This document shows, piece by piece, positions 45,161-53,701 of a stretch of DNA of 64,000 bases. Origin of the DNA: Nonlabens spongiae (lineage in GTDB: Bacteria > Bacteroidota > Bacteroidia > Flavobacteriales > Flavobacteriaceae); contig NZ_CP019344.1 of assembly GCF_002117125.1 (NCBI RefSeq), forward strand, positions 2,136,501-2,200,500, given 5' to 3'. Position 1 is the stretch's first letter. Each line of letters starts with the position of its first letter. The notes beneath the pieces are model-generated. The model worked only from the letters and a program-made list of their open reading frames with translations. It was not told the DNA's origin and made no database searches. The translations under genes were made by a program, and so were the position numbers.

Positions 45161-45302
45161 GCGGGTTTTGGAAATCTTGCTATCAATAAAGCTGGCTAAC
45201 GAAAATAGTTGTCATGTTCAGATTGAGAAGATTTTTGACATAGACGTGCCAACTATGTATGAGCTAATTTTTATTCACTCAAGTCACAAAACGAGTCTGA
45301 AT

Positions 45303-46778
45303 TCAACTGTATTTATTTTCTAACTGATCAACCAGGCTCGATATTTCATGATCAATTTCATCCTTTTGAACATAAACGGGTGCTGCTTGTCTCACCCCAC
45401 AATCTTGAATCGCACAGCGTTCACAGGTAACACCCACATTCTGTGTTTTCAAGTTATCGTCGTCCAGAAATTTTATTTTTTTACGCAGTTGGTTATTGAT
45501 TAGAAGACCTAGACTTGTACTTCGGTAAGTGTCTTTTTTAAAAGGGTCAGCCGTAGCGGCAGATATGACTAGGTAACTTGACCCGTGATCTGGATAATGG
45601 GAGATTTGCGCATCAAAAACAATAGCATCCTCCTGTATAGCAATTTTTTGCAGTACTCTTAAGGATACCCAGCGACGGCAATAATGCTCGTCAGATTCAT
45701 TAGATCTTGGGGAATGGTGATGGGTGAGGTGTAGTTCTTTGTTCAGTGAGAACTGACTACTCTCCTTTTCATGTGTAAATCTTAGAAAAAACAAGTTTTT
45801 AAGGTTGAATGAACTGGGTAAAATATTAGTCAATCGCTGGAAATAGGTTTCTGGCGAGGTACCGGTTTCAACAAGCGTGTTTTTAAAAAGTTCTAAATCA
45901 AATTCTTTCTGGCTAAAAAATGCTCCAAGTTCCTCAGTAATTTTCTCCTTGGGTAAAATCAGAGCTCCTGCAAAATAGCTGGCATAAAAATTATGGAGCA
46001 CCTGGTCAAAACTCTCAAATTTTATCCAAGGAAAGGTGTTCAAACGATCCGCTATTTCTAGAAAATTATAAGCTAACTCTTTAGCATATATGAAATTAAG
46101 TTGGGAGCGATCTACTTCTTCAGTAAGTAATAGCGTTTTGGATTTAGGTATAAATACCGATCTGAGCTTCCCAAGCAATTTATACTTTTCAAGCTCATTC
46201 TTGATAATGCTGTAACCATATTCTTCAACAAGAATTTCCTCGAGTTCTGTAGATTTAATTACCCGATCAAGATCCAAATGATAAGACTTTGAGAAGTCCA
46301 AGACCTTCTTCTCCAGATCAGGAAAATAATTATTGTTTGCCTCTTGATAGGATCGCAAGGAAGCAAGGTAAAAGCTCTCCTTACTCAAATTGTAGGACTG
46401 TGCAATCTCAATAATTGTACTTATAAAAGCATTGACTTTAGCAGGCGCATTTGAGACAATATCAATAAGGGTAGATTCCTTAATCCCAAAAAGCTCCAGC
46501 GGTATTTCCTTGAGGATATTTGATTTGAGCAGATCGCCCACAGGAGCAAGGTTTTTATCCAGCTTAAGAGATACCATTTGATCATAAGGAACATCGAGTT
46601 TATCAGAAAGGATGGCGATCTTATCAGGTTTGGGATATTTTTTCCCGTTCTCTATCTCATTAAGATAGGACTTTGACATACCGGTCAGTTTAGACAATCC
46701 AAAAAGAGAAAGCTTACTCTCGTTCCTAATCTGACGGAGCTTCAGCCCAAAAATCAATTTTATGTATTCTTCGTCCAT
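45303..46778 (-). CDS. XRE-family regulator of the glyoxylate bypass (RamB/ScfR-like)
   Basis: 491 residues. An N-terminal helix-turn-helix (about 10-65: IRNESKLSLFGLSKLTGMSK, YLNEIENGKKYP) is followed by a long domain with IYAKELAYNF and LHNFYASYFAGALILP, related to the IrrE-like region of short-chain fatty-acid regulators. The C-terminal part has CERCAIQDCGVRQAAP, typical of the DUF2083/ScfR group. It is divergent from aceB-aceA, so it probably controls acetate or fatty-acid use and itself. A -7 element TATATTTG lies only 5 bases from its start codon, so its mRNA may be leaderless. No other gene lies between 45161 and 45302. Confidence 0.88.
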   Translation of the reverse strand: MDEEYIKLIFGLKLRQIRNESKLSLFGLSKLTGMSKSYLNEIENGKKYPKPDKIAILSDKLDVPYDQMVSLKLDKNLAPVGDLLKSNILKEIPLELFGIKESTLIDIVSNAPAKVNAFISTIIEIAQSYNLSKESFYLASLRSYQEANNNYFPDLEKKVLDFSKSYHLDLDRVIKSTELEEILVEEYGYSIIKNELEKYKLLGKLRSVFIPKSKTLLLTEEVDRSQLNFIYAKELAYNFLEIADRLNTFPWIKFESFDQVLHNFYASYFAGALILPKEKITEELGAFFSQKEFDLELFKNTLVETGTSPETYFQRLTNILPSSFNLKNLFFLRFTHEKESSQFSLNKELHLTHHHSPRSNESDEHYCRRWVSLRVLQKIAIQEDAIVFDAQISHYPDHGSSYLVISAATADPFKKDTYRSTSLGLLINNQLRKKIKFLDDDNLKTQNVGVTCERCAIQDCGVRQAAPVYVQKDEIDHEISSLVDQLENKYS

Positions 46779-46782
46779 ATCA

Positions 46783-46846
46783 CAAATATAAGCCTATTGC
46801 GAACCAATTCAGATTTGAGAATTTATACATTTTTGCGAACGTTCGC
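46783..46846. promoter_or_regulatory. Divergent promoter-operator region of the glyoxylate shunt
   Basis: Leftward -7 element TATATTTG at 46790-46783. A half-site TTGCGAAC at 46797-46804 lies in its spacer. A second TTGCGAAC at 46833-46840 begins the perfect 12-bp palindrome GCGAACGTTCGC at 46835-46846. Both sites are well placed for control by the divergent XRE regulator; that it binds them is inference. Confidence 0.55.
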
Positions 46847-46896
46847 TTGTAGAAAACGTTTTTATGATTTAATATTGAAGCCTAAATAACAAAGTC

Positions 46897-48489
46897 ATGG
46901 TAGAAATGGTTGCACAAAAAGATTTACGCTTTCGCGAAAGCGTAACAAATCACTATCCCGAACTCTTGAACCCTCAGGCTCAAAAATTTCTGGTAGCGCT
47001 TCATAAAAAGTTCAACGGCGAGCGTCTTAGATTGTTAAACAACCGAAAGAAACAGCAAGAATATTTTGATGCAGGTAATTTCCCATCATTCCCGGCAGAG
47101 ACTCAAGCAATAAGAAATGGAAACTGGACGGCTGCAACCACGCCAAATGATCTTCAGGACCGTAGAGTAGAAATCACAGGTCCTGTGGATCGTAAAATGG
47201 TAATCAATGCGCTTAACTCTGGCGCAAGAGCCTTCATGGCCGATTTTGAAGATAGTAATGCTCCCACTTGGGATAATTGCATGCAGGGTCAGATCAATTT
47301 ACGAGATGCTAATTTGGGCACCATAAGACTCGAGGATGAGCGTAGAGGCAAAATTTATGAACTCAACAAGAAAACTGCCGTATTACTCGTAAGACCTAGA
47401 GGCTTACATCTAGATGAGGCTAATCTTGAGATCAATGGAACTAGCGCTAGTGGGAGTTTATTTGATTTTGGACTTTATGCCTTTCACAATACTAAAACAT
47501 TGATGGAAAAGGGCTCAGCTCCCTATTTCTACCTACCCAAACTAGAGCACTATCTAGAAGCTAGATGGTGGAATGAGATTTTCACATTTACCGAAAAGTT
47601 CTTGTCCATACCTCATGGCACACTTAAGGCAACTGTATTAATTGAAACAATAACCGCTAGTTTTCAACTGGACGAGATCATTTATGAATTGCGCGATCAT
47701 ATCGTGGGACTCAATTGTGGACGCTGGGACTATATTTTTTCTTACATCAAAAAATTCCGTAACCATCATGATTTTGTAGTGCCCAATCGCGATCAAGTGA
47801 CCATGACCAGTCCATTTATGGATGCTTATTCCAGGCTAGTCATCCAAAATTGTCACAAACGAGGAATTCATGCGATAGGCGGTATGGCTGCACAAATACC
47901 TATCAAAAATGACGAGCAGGCTAATAAAAATGCTTTTGAAAAAGTCAGATTAGATAAGGAACGTGAGGTGATGAATGGGCATGATGGAACCTGGGTAGCC
48001 CATCCTGCGCTGGTACAGGTTGCTCTCAATGAATTTGATAAGCACATGCCCAACCCAAACCAAAAAGAAATAACAAGAGAGCAAGACGTGATCACAGAAT
48101 CAGATCTTGTTGCACTCCCAGAAGGAACAATAACTGAAGATGGGGTGCGTAAAAATATTAATGTAGGCATCCTTTATCTTGAAGCTTGGTTGAGAGGTTA
48201 CGGTGCAGTAGCTCTATACAACCTCATGGAAGACGCAGCAACCGCAGAAATATCCAGGACTCAATTATGGCAATGGTTGCATAATCGAGTCAGGCTGGAA
48301 GATGGCAGAATATTCTCAACAGATCTTTATCAATCATTGTTTGATGATGAGCTGGAATCTATCAAGAAAATTTCTTTTTACCAGAGTTCAGAAAGCCGTA
48401 TCGAGCTAGCGAGCAGGCTGTTTGATGAAATGATCCGTTCTCAAGAATTTGAAGAATTCCTAACGCTCAAAGCACAACCTTATCTATAA
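46897..48489 (+). CDS. aceB: Malate synthase (A type)
   Basis: 530 residues, the length of malate synthase A. ALNSGARAFMADFEDSNAPTW, LLVRPRGLHLDE, the block VLIETITASFQLDEIIYELRDH and LNCGRWDYIFSYIKK are characteristic, and GHDGTWVAHPAL comes late. It condenses glyoxylate with acetyl-CoA to malate in the cytoplasm. The N-terminal palindrome (46930-46939) is read as RFRES (11-15). Isocitrate lyase follows 75 bp downstream, past a hairpin, so both enzymes of the shunt are together under the divergent regulator. Confidence 0.96.
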   Translation: MVEMVAQKDLRFRESVTNHYPELLNPQAQKFLVALHKKFNGERLRLLNNRKKQQEYFDAGNFPSFPAETQAIRNGNWTAATTPNDLQDRRVEITGPVDRKMVINALNSGARAFMADFEDSNAPTWDNCMQGQINLRDANLGTIRLEDERRGKIYELNKKTAVLLVRPRGLHLDEANLEINGTSASGSLFDFGLYAFHNTKTLMEKGSAPYFYLPKLEHYLEARWWNEIFTFTEKFLSIPHGTLKATVLIETITASFQLDEIIYELRDHIVGLNCGRWDYIFSYIKKFRNHHDFVVPNRDQVTMTSPFMDAYSRLVIQNCHKRGIHAIGGMAAQIPIKNDEQANKNAFEKVRLDKEREVMNGHDGTWVAHPALVQVALNEFDKHMPNPNQKEITREQDVITESDLVALPEGTITEDGVRKNINVGILYLEAWLRGYGAVALYNLMEDAATAEISRTQLWQWLHNRVRLEDGRIFSTDLYQSLFDDELESIKKISFYQSSESRIELASRLFDEMIRSQEFEEFLTLKAQPYL

Positions 48490-48493
48490 AAAT

Positions 48494-48519
48494 CCCAAGC
48501 GTACTGGCATACGCCTGGG
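48494..48519 (+). promoter_or_regulatory. Hairpin between aceB and aceA
   Basis: CCCAAGCGTA / TACGCCTGGG, nine of ten pairs, with a 6-base loop and no T-run. It begins 4 bp after the aceB stop and could slow decay or partly reduce transcription into aceA. Confidence 0.5.
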
Positions 48520-48564
48520 AGTTAACTATTAATTATCCATAACTAATAATCTAAACACAAAGAA

Positions 48565-50184
48565 ATGAAAAATCTATCACAACCCGATTATGCAAGCGCA
48601 ATATCAACCGTTCAGGCATTGAAAGAAAAGTTCGGGAGCAGCTGGAATAACTTAAATGCTGGAGATGCTGCGCGCATGATGTTGCAAAATCGATTTAAAA
48701 CGGGATTAGACATTGCTCAACACACAGCAGCAATCATGCGTGAAGATATGGCTGCCTATGACGCTGATCCACTAAACTACACCCAATCACTAGGTTGCTG
48801 GCATGGTTTTGTGGCACAGCAAAAAATGATCGCTATTAAAAAGCACCACAAAACCACTCGCAAGAAATATCTGTACTTATCGGGATGGATGGTAGCGGCT
48901 TTGAGATCAGAATTTGGTCCACTGCCAGATCAATCGATGCATGAAAAAACAGCCGTACCTGCTTTGATTAAGGAGTTATACGACTTTCTCAAACAGGCAG
49001 ATGCTATTGAGCTCAACGATTTGTTTAGAAGAAAAGACGCTGGAGAGGATGTACAAGACCTGATAGACAATTATGAAAGTCATGTTGTTCCCATAATTGC
49101 AGATATCGATGCAGGGTTTGGTAATGAAGAAGCTACTTACCTGCTCGCTAAAAAGATGATTGAAGCAGGAGCTTGTGCAATTCAAATAGAAAATCAAGTT
49201 TCTGATGCAAAGCAATGTGGGCATCAAGATGGAAAGGTCACAGTACCTCACGAAGATTTTATTGCAAAATTGAAAGCGGTACGGTATGCTTTTTTAGAAT
49301 TAGGAATTGAAGATGGCGTGATAGTCGCGCGAACTGACTCAGAAGGTGCGGGCTTGACCCAAAAATTACCCGTGAGCCAGAATCCTGGAGACCTTGCTTC
49401 ACAATATTTGGCTTTTGTAGAAACTGAAGACATCACTTTTGACTCTGTCAAGGAAGATGAGGTTTTATTGAAACGAGATGGGAAAATAGTACGCCCGGTG
49501 AGATTACCTAACGGCTTGTATAAATTCAAGCCGGGTTCTAACATAGACCGCGTAGTACTGGACTGTGTAACCAGTTTGAAAAACGGAGCTGACTTACTCT
49601 GGATTGAGACCCCCACTCCCGACCTCGAACAAATTGCATACATGGTAGATCGTGTACGGGCTCAAGTGCCTAATGCAAAACTAGTTTACAATAACAGCCC
49701 TTCCTTCAACTGGACATTGAATTTCCGTCAACAAATGTTCAAGAAAATGAAATCTGAAGGAGTGAACATGAGTAACTATGATGAAGATAATTTGATGAGT
49801 CCGTTATATGACAATACGGAGCTATGCAAGAGAGCAGATGAGAAAATCCAGTCGTTTCAAAAAGACGCAGCAGTAAAGGCGGGCGTTTTCCATCACCTCA
49901 TCACATTGCCTACGTACCACACTACAGCCCTTCACATGAATGACTTATCCCAGGGATATTTTGGGAAAGAAGGAATGCTCGCCTACGTAAAGAATGTCCA
50001 GCGTCAAGAAATCAGAAAAGGTGTAGCCTGTGTAAAACATCAGCGCATGGCTGGATCAGATCTCGGTGATGATCATAAATCATTTTTTGCAGGTGACAAG
50101 GCTCTAAAGGCAGATGGGGCTAACAACACCTCAAAACAGTTTGATAATGAAGTAGATAAAGTACAGTTGTCGCAAGCTGTATAA
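48565..50184 (+). CDS. aceA: Isocitrate lyase
   Basis: 539 residues, in the longer class of isocitrate lyases. The catalytic loop reads DAKQCGHQDGKV (Lys216-Gln-Cys218-Gly-His220); the usual form is KKCGH, so the second position differs. ADIDAGFGNEEATYLLAKKMIEAGA and LLWIETPTPDLEQ are conserved. It splits isocitrate to glyoxylate and succinate, letting cells grow on acetate or fatty acids. A terminator-like hairpin follows at 50204. Confidence 0.95.
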   Translation: MKNLSQPDYASAISTVQALKEKFGSSWNNLNAGDAARMMLQNRFKTGLDIAQHTAAIMREDMAAYDADPLNYTQSLGCWHGFVAQQKMIAIKKHHKTTRKKYLYLSGWMVAALRSEFGPLPDQSMHEKTAVPALIKELYDFLKQADAIELNDLFRRKDAGEDVQDLIDNYESHVVPIIADIDAGFGNEEATYLLAKKMIEAGACAIQIENQVSDAKQCGHQDGKVTVPHEDFIAKLKAVRYAFLELGIEDGVIVARTDSEGAGLTQKLPVSQNPGDLASQYLAFVETEDITFDSVKEDEVLLKRDGKIVRPVRLPNGLYKFKPGSNIDRVVLDCVTSLKNGADLLWIETPTPDLEQIAYMVDRVRAQVPNAKLVYNNSPSFNWTLNFRQQMFKKMKSEGVNMSNYDEDNLMSPLYDNTELCKRADEKIQSFQKDAAVKAGVFHHLITLPTYHTTALHMNDLSQGYFGKEGMLAYVKNVQRQEIRKGVACVKHQRMAGSDLGDDHKSFFAGDKALKADGANNTSKQFDNEVDKVQLSQAV

Positions 50185-50203
50185 GGAAGATAGTTTTTTG
50201 TAT

Positions 50204-50240
50204 GAACCGTCATTATTTCTAGGAATAGTGGCGGTTCTTT
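50204..50240 (+). terminator. Terminator-like hairpin after aceA
   Basis: Arms GAACCGTCATTATTTC and GAATAGTGGCGGTTC pair using G-U pairs and one bulge, followed by TTT. It probably ends the aceBA transcript. Confidence 0.6.
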
Positions 50241-50373
50241 ATTGTGAGCATTTTCCCATTCATAATAATATTGCCCTGAATAAAATGAAGAACTTAAAAC
50301 TCATCTAACCCTCACCACTAGTGTAATTCTTATTTTAGCCGTTTTATAATAGACTCAAACCACTAGAAAGAAT

Positions 50374-51390
50374 ATGAAAATTATAGTTCCCATGGCTGGT
50401 CGTGGCTCTCGATTGAGACCACACTCACTTACCGTTCCTAAACCACTTATTCCAATTGCAAATAAGCCTATCGTTCACAGATTAGTGACTGATATCGCTG
50501 CAATACTCGATGAACCGGTGGAAGAAATTGCTTTCATATTAGGAGATCCAGCGTTTTTTGGTGATGATGTAGTAGAAAGTCTCACGGAACTTGCGGAAGA
50601 TTTAGGTGCTAAAGCCAGCATCTACCGCCAGCTGAATCCGCTGGGGACGGGACATGCGATCATGTGTGCAGAGCCATCACTCTCTGGAAAAGCGGTAGTA
50701 GCTTATGCTGACACCCTAATCAGAGCCGATTTTCAACTTGATCCAGCCGCAGATGCCGTGATCTGGACGAAACAAGTAGATCGTCCTGAGGCTTACGGTG
50801 TGGTAAAACTGAACGAGAAAGAAGAGATCGTAGAATTGGTCGAGAAACCGCAAACTTTTGTGAGTGATCAGGCCGTTATTGGAATCTATTATTTTAAAGA
50901 AATAGGCGATCTTAAAAAAGAATTGCAGTATGTAATCGATAATGACATCATTAACGGCGGTGAATATCAGATCAACGACGGTATCAAACGCATGATGGCA
51001 AACGGTAACATTTTCAAAACCGGAACCGTAGATGAGTGGATGGATTGTGGAAACAAGCAAGTTGCAATTGAGACCAACCAGCGCATTTTGGATTTCATGG
51101 TCAAGGATAAAAGTGATGAGCTAGAAACCAGTCCAGAAATTGATAATTCTACGATTATCCAACCTTGCGTGATTGATTCCAGCGCTGTCATCAAAAACAG
51201 TACGGTAGGTCCTCACGTCTCTATAGGTGCGGGAAGTCTTATCGAGAACTGCTCCATCAGCAACTCACTCATTCAAAACCACTCTACAGTTAAAAATGCC
51301 AAACTTGACGAGGCAATGATCGGTAATCACGTGAAATATGATGGTAATTTTTCCAAAATCAGCATAGGTGATTATACCACGATGGAATAA
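50374..51390 (+). CDS. Sugar-phosphate nucleotidyltransferase
   Basis: 338 residues. The nucleotidyl-transferase domain (1-235) has MAGRGSRLRPHSLTVPKPLI, LNPLGTGHAI, YADTLI, VEKPQTF and GTVDEWMDCG. The C-terminal 80 residues have left-handed beta-helix hexapeptides (VIDSSAVIKNSTVGPHVSIGAG). It resembles glucose-1-phosphate thymidylyltransferases (RmlA-like long form) making nucleotide sugars for surface glycans. Position upstream of TPR, DUF4292 and EnvC-like genes is typical of flavobacteria (from memory). Exact sugar is not certain. Confidence 0.9.
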   Translation: MKIIVPMAGRGSRLRPHSLTVPKPLIPIANKPIVHRLVTDIAAILDEPVEEIAFILGDPAFFGDDVVESLTELAEDLGAKASIYRQLNPLGTGHAIMCAEPSLSGKAVVAYADTLIRADFQLDPAADAVIWTKQVDRPEAYGVVKLNEKEEIVELVEKPQTFVSDQAVIGIYYFKEIGDLKKELQYVIDNDIINGGEYQINDGIKRMMANGNIFKTGTVDEWMDCGNKQVAIETNQRILDFMVKDKSDELETSPEIDNSTIIQPCVIDSSAVIKNSTVGPHVSIGAGSLIENCSISNSLIQNHSTVKNAKLDEAMIGNHVKYDGNFSKISIGDYTTME

Positions 51391-51404
51391 GAATTTTTAC
51401 TGTG

Positions 51405-51472
51405 AAGATTTGACTAAAGACCGCTGCGCTTGATGACTTAGGACTAAAGACAGTGATAATTTGTCAAATCTT
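51405..51472. repeat. Inverted repeat with internal direct repeats
   Basis: Arms AAGATTTGAC (51405-51414) and GTCAAATCTT (51463-51472) flank two copies of GACTAAAGAC (51412-51421 and 51442-51451). It lies 14 bp after the nucleotidyltransferase stop; a REP-like or terminator role is possible. Confidence 0.55.
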
Positions 51473-51584
51473 TGTAATTAACTGGTTACATTGATGTAGG
51501 CTTTATAACGGCATTGATTTTGAACCTTTAAAATCGTTAACTAATCTTGAAAACAAGAATGTTATCTTTATCCATTAATCTGCT

Positions 51585-52946
51585 ATGATCAAAAACCTCA
51601 TCCTACTTTCCTCGCTACTGCTTACCGCACCCCTTTTTGCGCAAGAAGAGGTCGCTGAGCAGGAGGTTAATGTGGATGATTTGGGTAATGTAAACGACGA
51701 GTTTAAGGAGACTTTCTTCAATGCATTGGCTGAGAAAGGCAAGCAAAACCACGATCGTGCCATCACCCTACTTGAGCGCTGCCTGGAGTTGCAGCCGTCA
51801 AATGCTGCGGTTTTGTTTGAATTGGGTAAGAATCATTTGAGTAATAACGCTTTCGCGAAAGCGGAAGATTACCTTCTACGTGCCATAGACAGCAAAGGAG
51901 AAAACGAGTGGCTGCTCGACACCTTGCTTGAGGTCTATCAAGAAAACAACGATCAGGATAAGGCGCTGGAAACGCTCAAAAAACTCGTCGCGATCAACGA
52001 GAATTATGAAGAACTCCTACCCTTGCAATACATTAAAACCGGCCAGCCTGACAAGGCACTGGAGGTACTGGAAGGTTTGGATAAACGCATAGGAGAAAGT
52101 GCAAATAGGAATTTACTTAAACGCCAGCTGCGATCCCAATTTCCCGGCAAAGAACCTATTCTGGATGAGCAGGCGCTTCTTGATCAAATCGAGCAACAAC
52201 CAGAAAACGAAGAGGCTTATATAAAGCTGATCTATCTCTACGGGAAGCAGAATGAAAGCGACAAAATGTTGCAAATCGCTGCGCAAATGGAAGAAAATCT
52301 ACCGCAAAGCGACAAGGCACAACTGGCGCTCTATAAAATTTATTTTGACCAGGGAATGGTTGAAAATGGCATGGAGAGCATGCAACGCATATTTGAGTCA
52401 GACGAGTTTGATCTAGAGACAAAAATCAAGGTGCTCAACGACTTCATCCAAGTTGAAAACGTGGACGCGACAGACAGCTCACTGCTTGAAAAAGCAATCA
52501 CTAATTTTTCTGCCGAGGTGGATGACACACAGGCTATGAAGGTTTTGGGAGATTATTACTTAAAACGCAAAGATCCCAGCAACGCTATCGCCTTTTACGA
52601 AAAAGGATTAGAAACTAATCCTGACGATTACGACCTGATCAAGAACGTCGCCTTGTTATCCATAGATTTAAAGGATTATGATCGTGTAGAAAACCTTACT
52701 TCCAGCGCTCTGGAGCTTTATCCTGCTCAACCTTTACTTTATCTGCTCAATGCGATTGCACAAAATCATCTTGAGAATTATGATGACGCGATCATGCAAT
52801 TGGAAATGGGCTTGAGCTACCTCATAGACGAGCCTAAAATGGAGCAAGATATCTACCAGCAACTCGCCAGAGCCTACGAGAAAAAGGGCAACACAACTAA
52901 AGCCGCAGAAATGCGTTCTAAAGCAGAGGCACTCAGCAAAACATGA
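51585..52946 (+). CDS. Secreted tetratricopeptide repeat protein
   Basis: 453 residues with a signal peptide ending TAPLFAQ. At least eight TPR-like helices pairs follow (for example AVLFELGKNHLSNNAFAKAEDYLLRAI, DKALETLKKLVAINENYEELLPL, AIAFYEKGLETNPDDYDLIKN, AIAQNHLENYDDAIMQLEMGL). TPRs mediate protein contacts; location is periplasm or outer membrane. The palindrome at 51851-51860 is read as AFAKA inside one TPR helix, with no change of repeat length. Its stop overlaps the DUF4292 start by four bases. Confidence 0.88.
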   Translation: MIKNLILLSSLLLTAPLFAQEEVAEQEVNVDDLGNVNDEFKETFFNALAEKGKQNHDRAITLLERCLELQPSNAAVLFELGKNHLSNNAFAKAEDYLLRAIDSKGENEWLLDTLLEVYQENNDQDKALETLKKLVAINENYEELLPLQYIKTGQPDKALEVLEGLDKRIGESANRNLLKRQLRSQFPGKEPILDEQALLDQIEQQPENEEAYIKLIYLYGKQNESDKMLQIAAQMEENLPQSDKAQLALYKIYFDQGMVENGMESMQRIFESDEFDLETKIKVLNDFIQVENVDATDSSLLEKAITNFSAEVDDTQAMKVLGDYYLKRKDPSNAIAFYEKGLETNPDDYDLIKNVALLSIDLKDYDRVENLTSSALELYPAQPLLYLLNAIAQNHLENYDDAIMQLEMGLSYLIDEPKMEQDIYQQLARAYEKKGNTTKAAEMRSKAEALSKT

Positions 52947-53701
52947 ACTTGAAGCGATTTTTTATATTCTTATTTTTTGGACTTCTCATTGCGAGTTGTA
53001 ACCCAAATCTCAAACCCTCAAATAAAGCAAACGAGGCCGCAAAAAAAGCGCGCGTGGTAAAATCACACGAGGCCAGTTTTGCCGATTTTAAAACCCTCAA
53101 AGCACGAGTGGGAGTCGATTATCAGGACGATAAGCAGTCACGCTCCATCACCATGAGCTTGCGTATGGAAAAAGGTAAACACATCTGGATGAGTGCAAGT
53201 TTACTGGGTTTTACACTTGCAAAGGTTCATATCACTCCAGACCGTGTTCAGTTCTATGAAAAGCTCAACAAGCGTTACTTTGATGGAGATTTTAGGCTGA
53301 TCAGCGATTTTTTAGGAGAGGAACTTGATTTTGAACAACTAGAAAAAGTGCTCATGGGTCAGGCGGTAGAACCCCTTTTGAATTACGATTACAGCATTGC
53401 GGAAAATAGCTACGTCTTCAGAGCTGACGGTGCTTTCAGCAAGTTGTTCAGGATACGCCCCAGCGATTTCAAACTCTCCCAGCAAGCGATTTCAAAGCCT
53501 CAAGAAAACAGTTTCTTGATGATTAAATATCCTGAATATCAAGAGGTGGGCAAGATTACCATTCCGCAGGTGATCAATATTGATGCAAAGCGCAACCAGC
53601 GGTTTTCAAAGGTAAATCTGGATTTCAATCGTGTGGAGCTGGATGAGGATTTGAGCTTCCCATTTGAGATCCCAGATGGTTATACAAAAATTGAGTTGTA
53701 G
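52943..53701 (+). CDS. DUF4292 lipoprotein
   Basis: 252 residues with a lipobox (FGLLIASC-N, Cys19). DUF4292 is a LolB/LppX-like beta-sheet fold that may carry lipids or lipoproteins; here KTLKARVGVDYQDDKQSRSITMSLRM, IWMSASLLGFTLAKVHITPD and YFDGDFRLISDFLG match. It overlaps the TPR gene by ATGA and is immediately followed by the EnvC-like gene (TAGATG), so the three form one translationally coupled envelope unit. Confidence 0.88.
   Translation: MNLKRFFIFLFFGLLIASCNPNLKPSNKANEAAKKARVVKSHEASFADFKTLKARVGVDYQDDKQSRSITMSLRMEKGKHIWMSASLLGFTLAKVHITPDRVQFYEKLNKRYFDGDFRLISDFLGEELDFEQLEKVLMGQAVEPLLNYDYSIAENSYVFRADGAFSKLFRIRPSDFKLSQQAISKPQENSFLMIKYPEYQEVGKITIPQVINIDAKRNQRFSKVNLDFNRVELDEDLSFPFEIPDGYTKIEL

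Noticed and set aside
45126..45323. Short plus-strand frame after the MBOAT gene
   Set aside because: It starts inside the MBOAT gene in another frame and runs into the convergent regulator; no signal, domain or promoter supports it.
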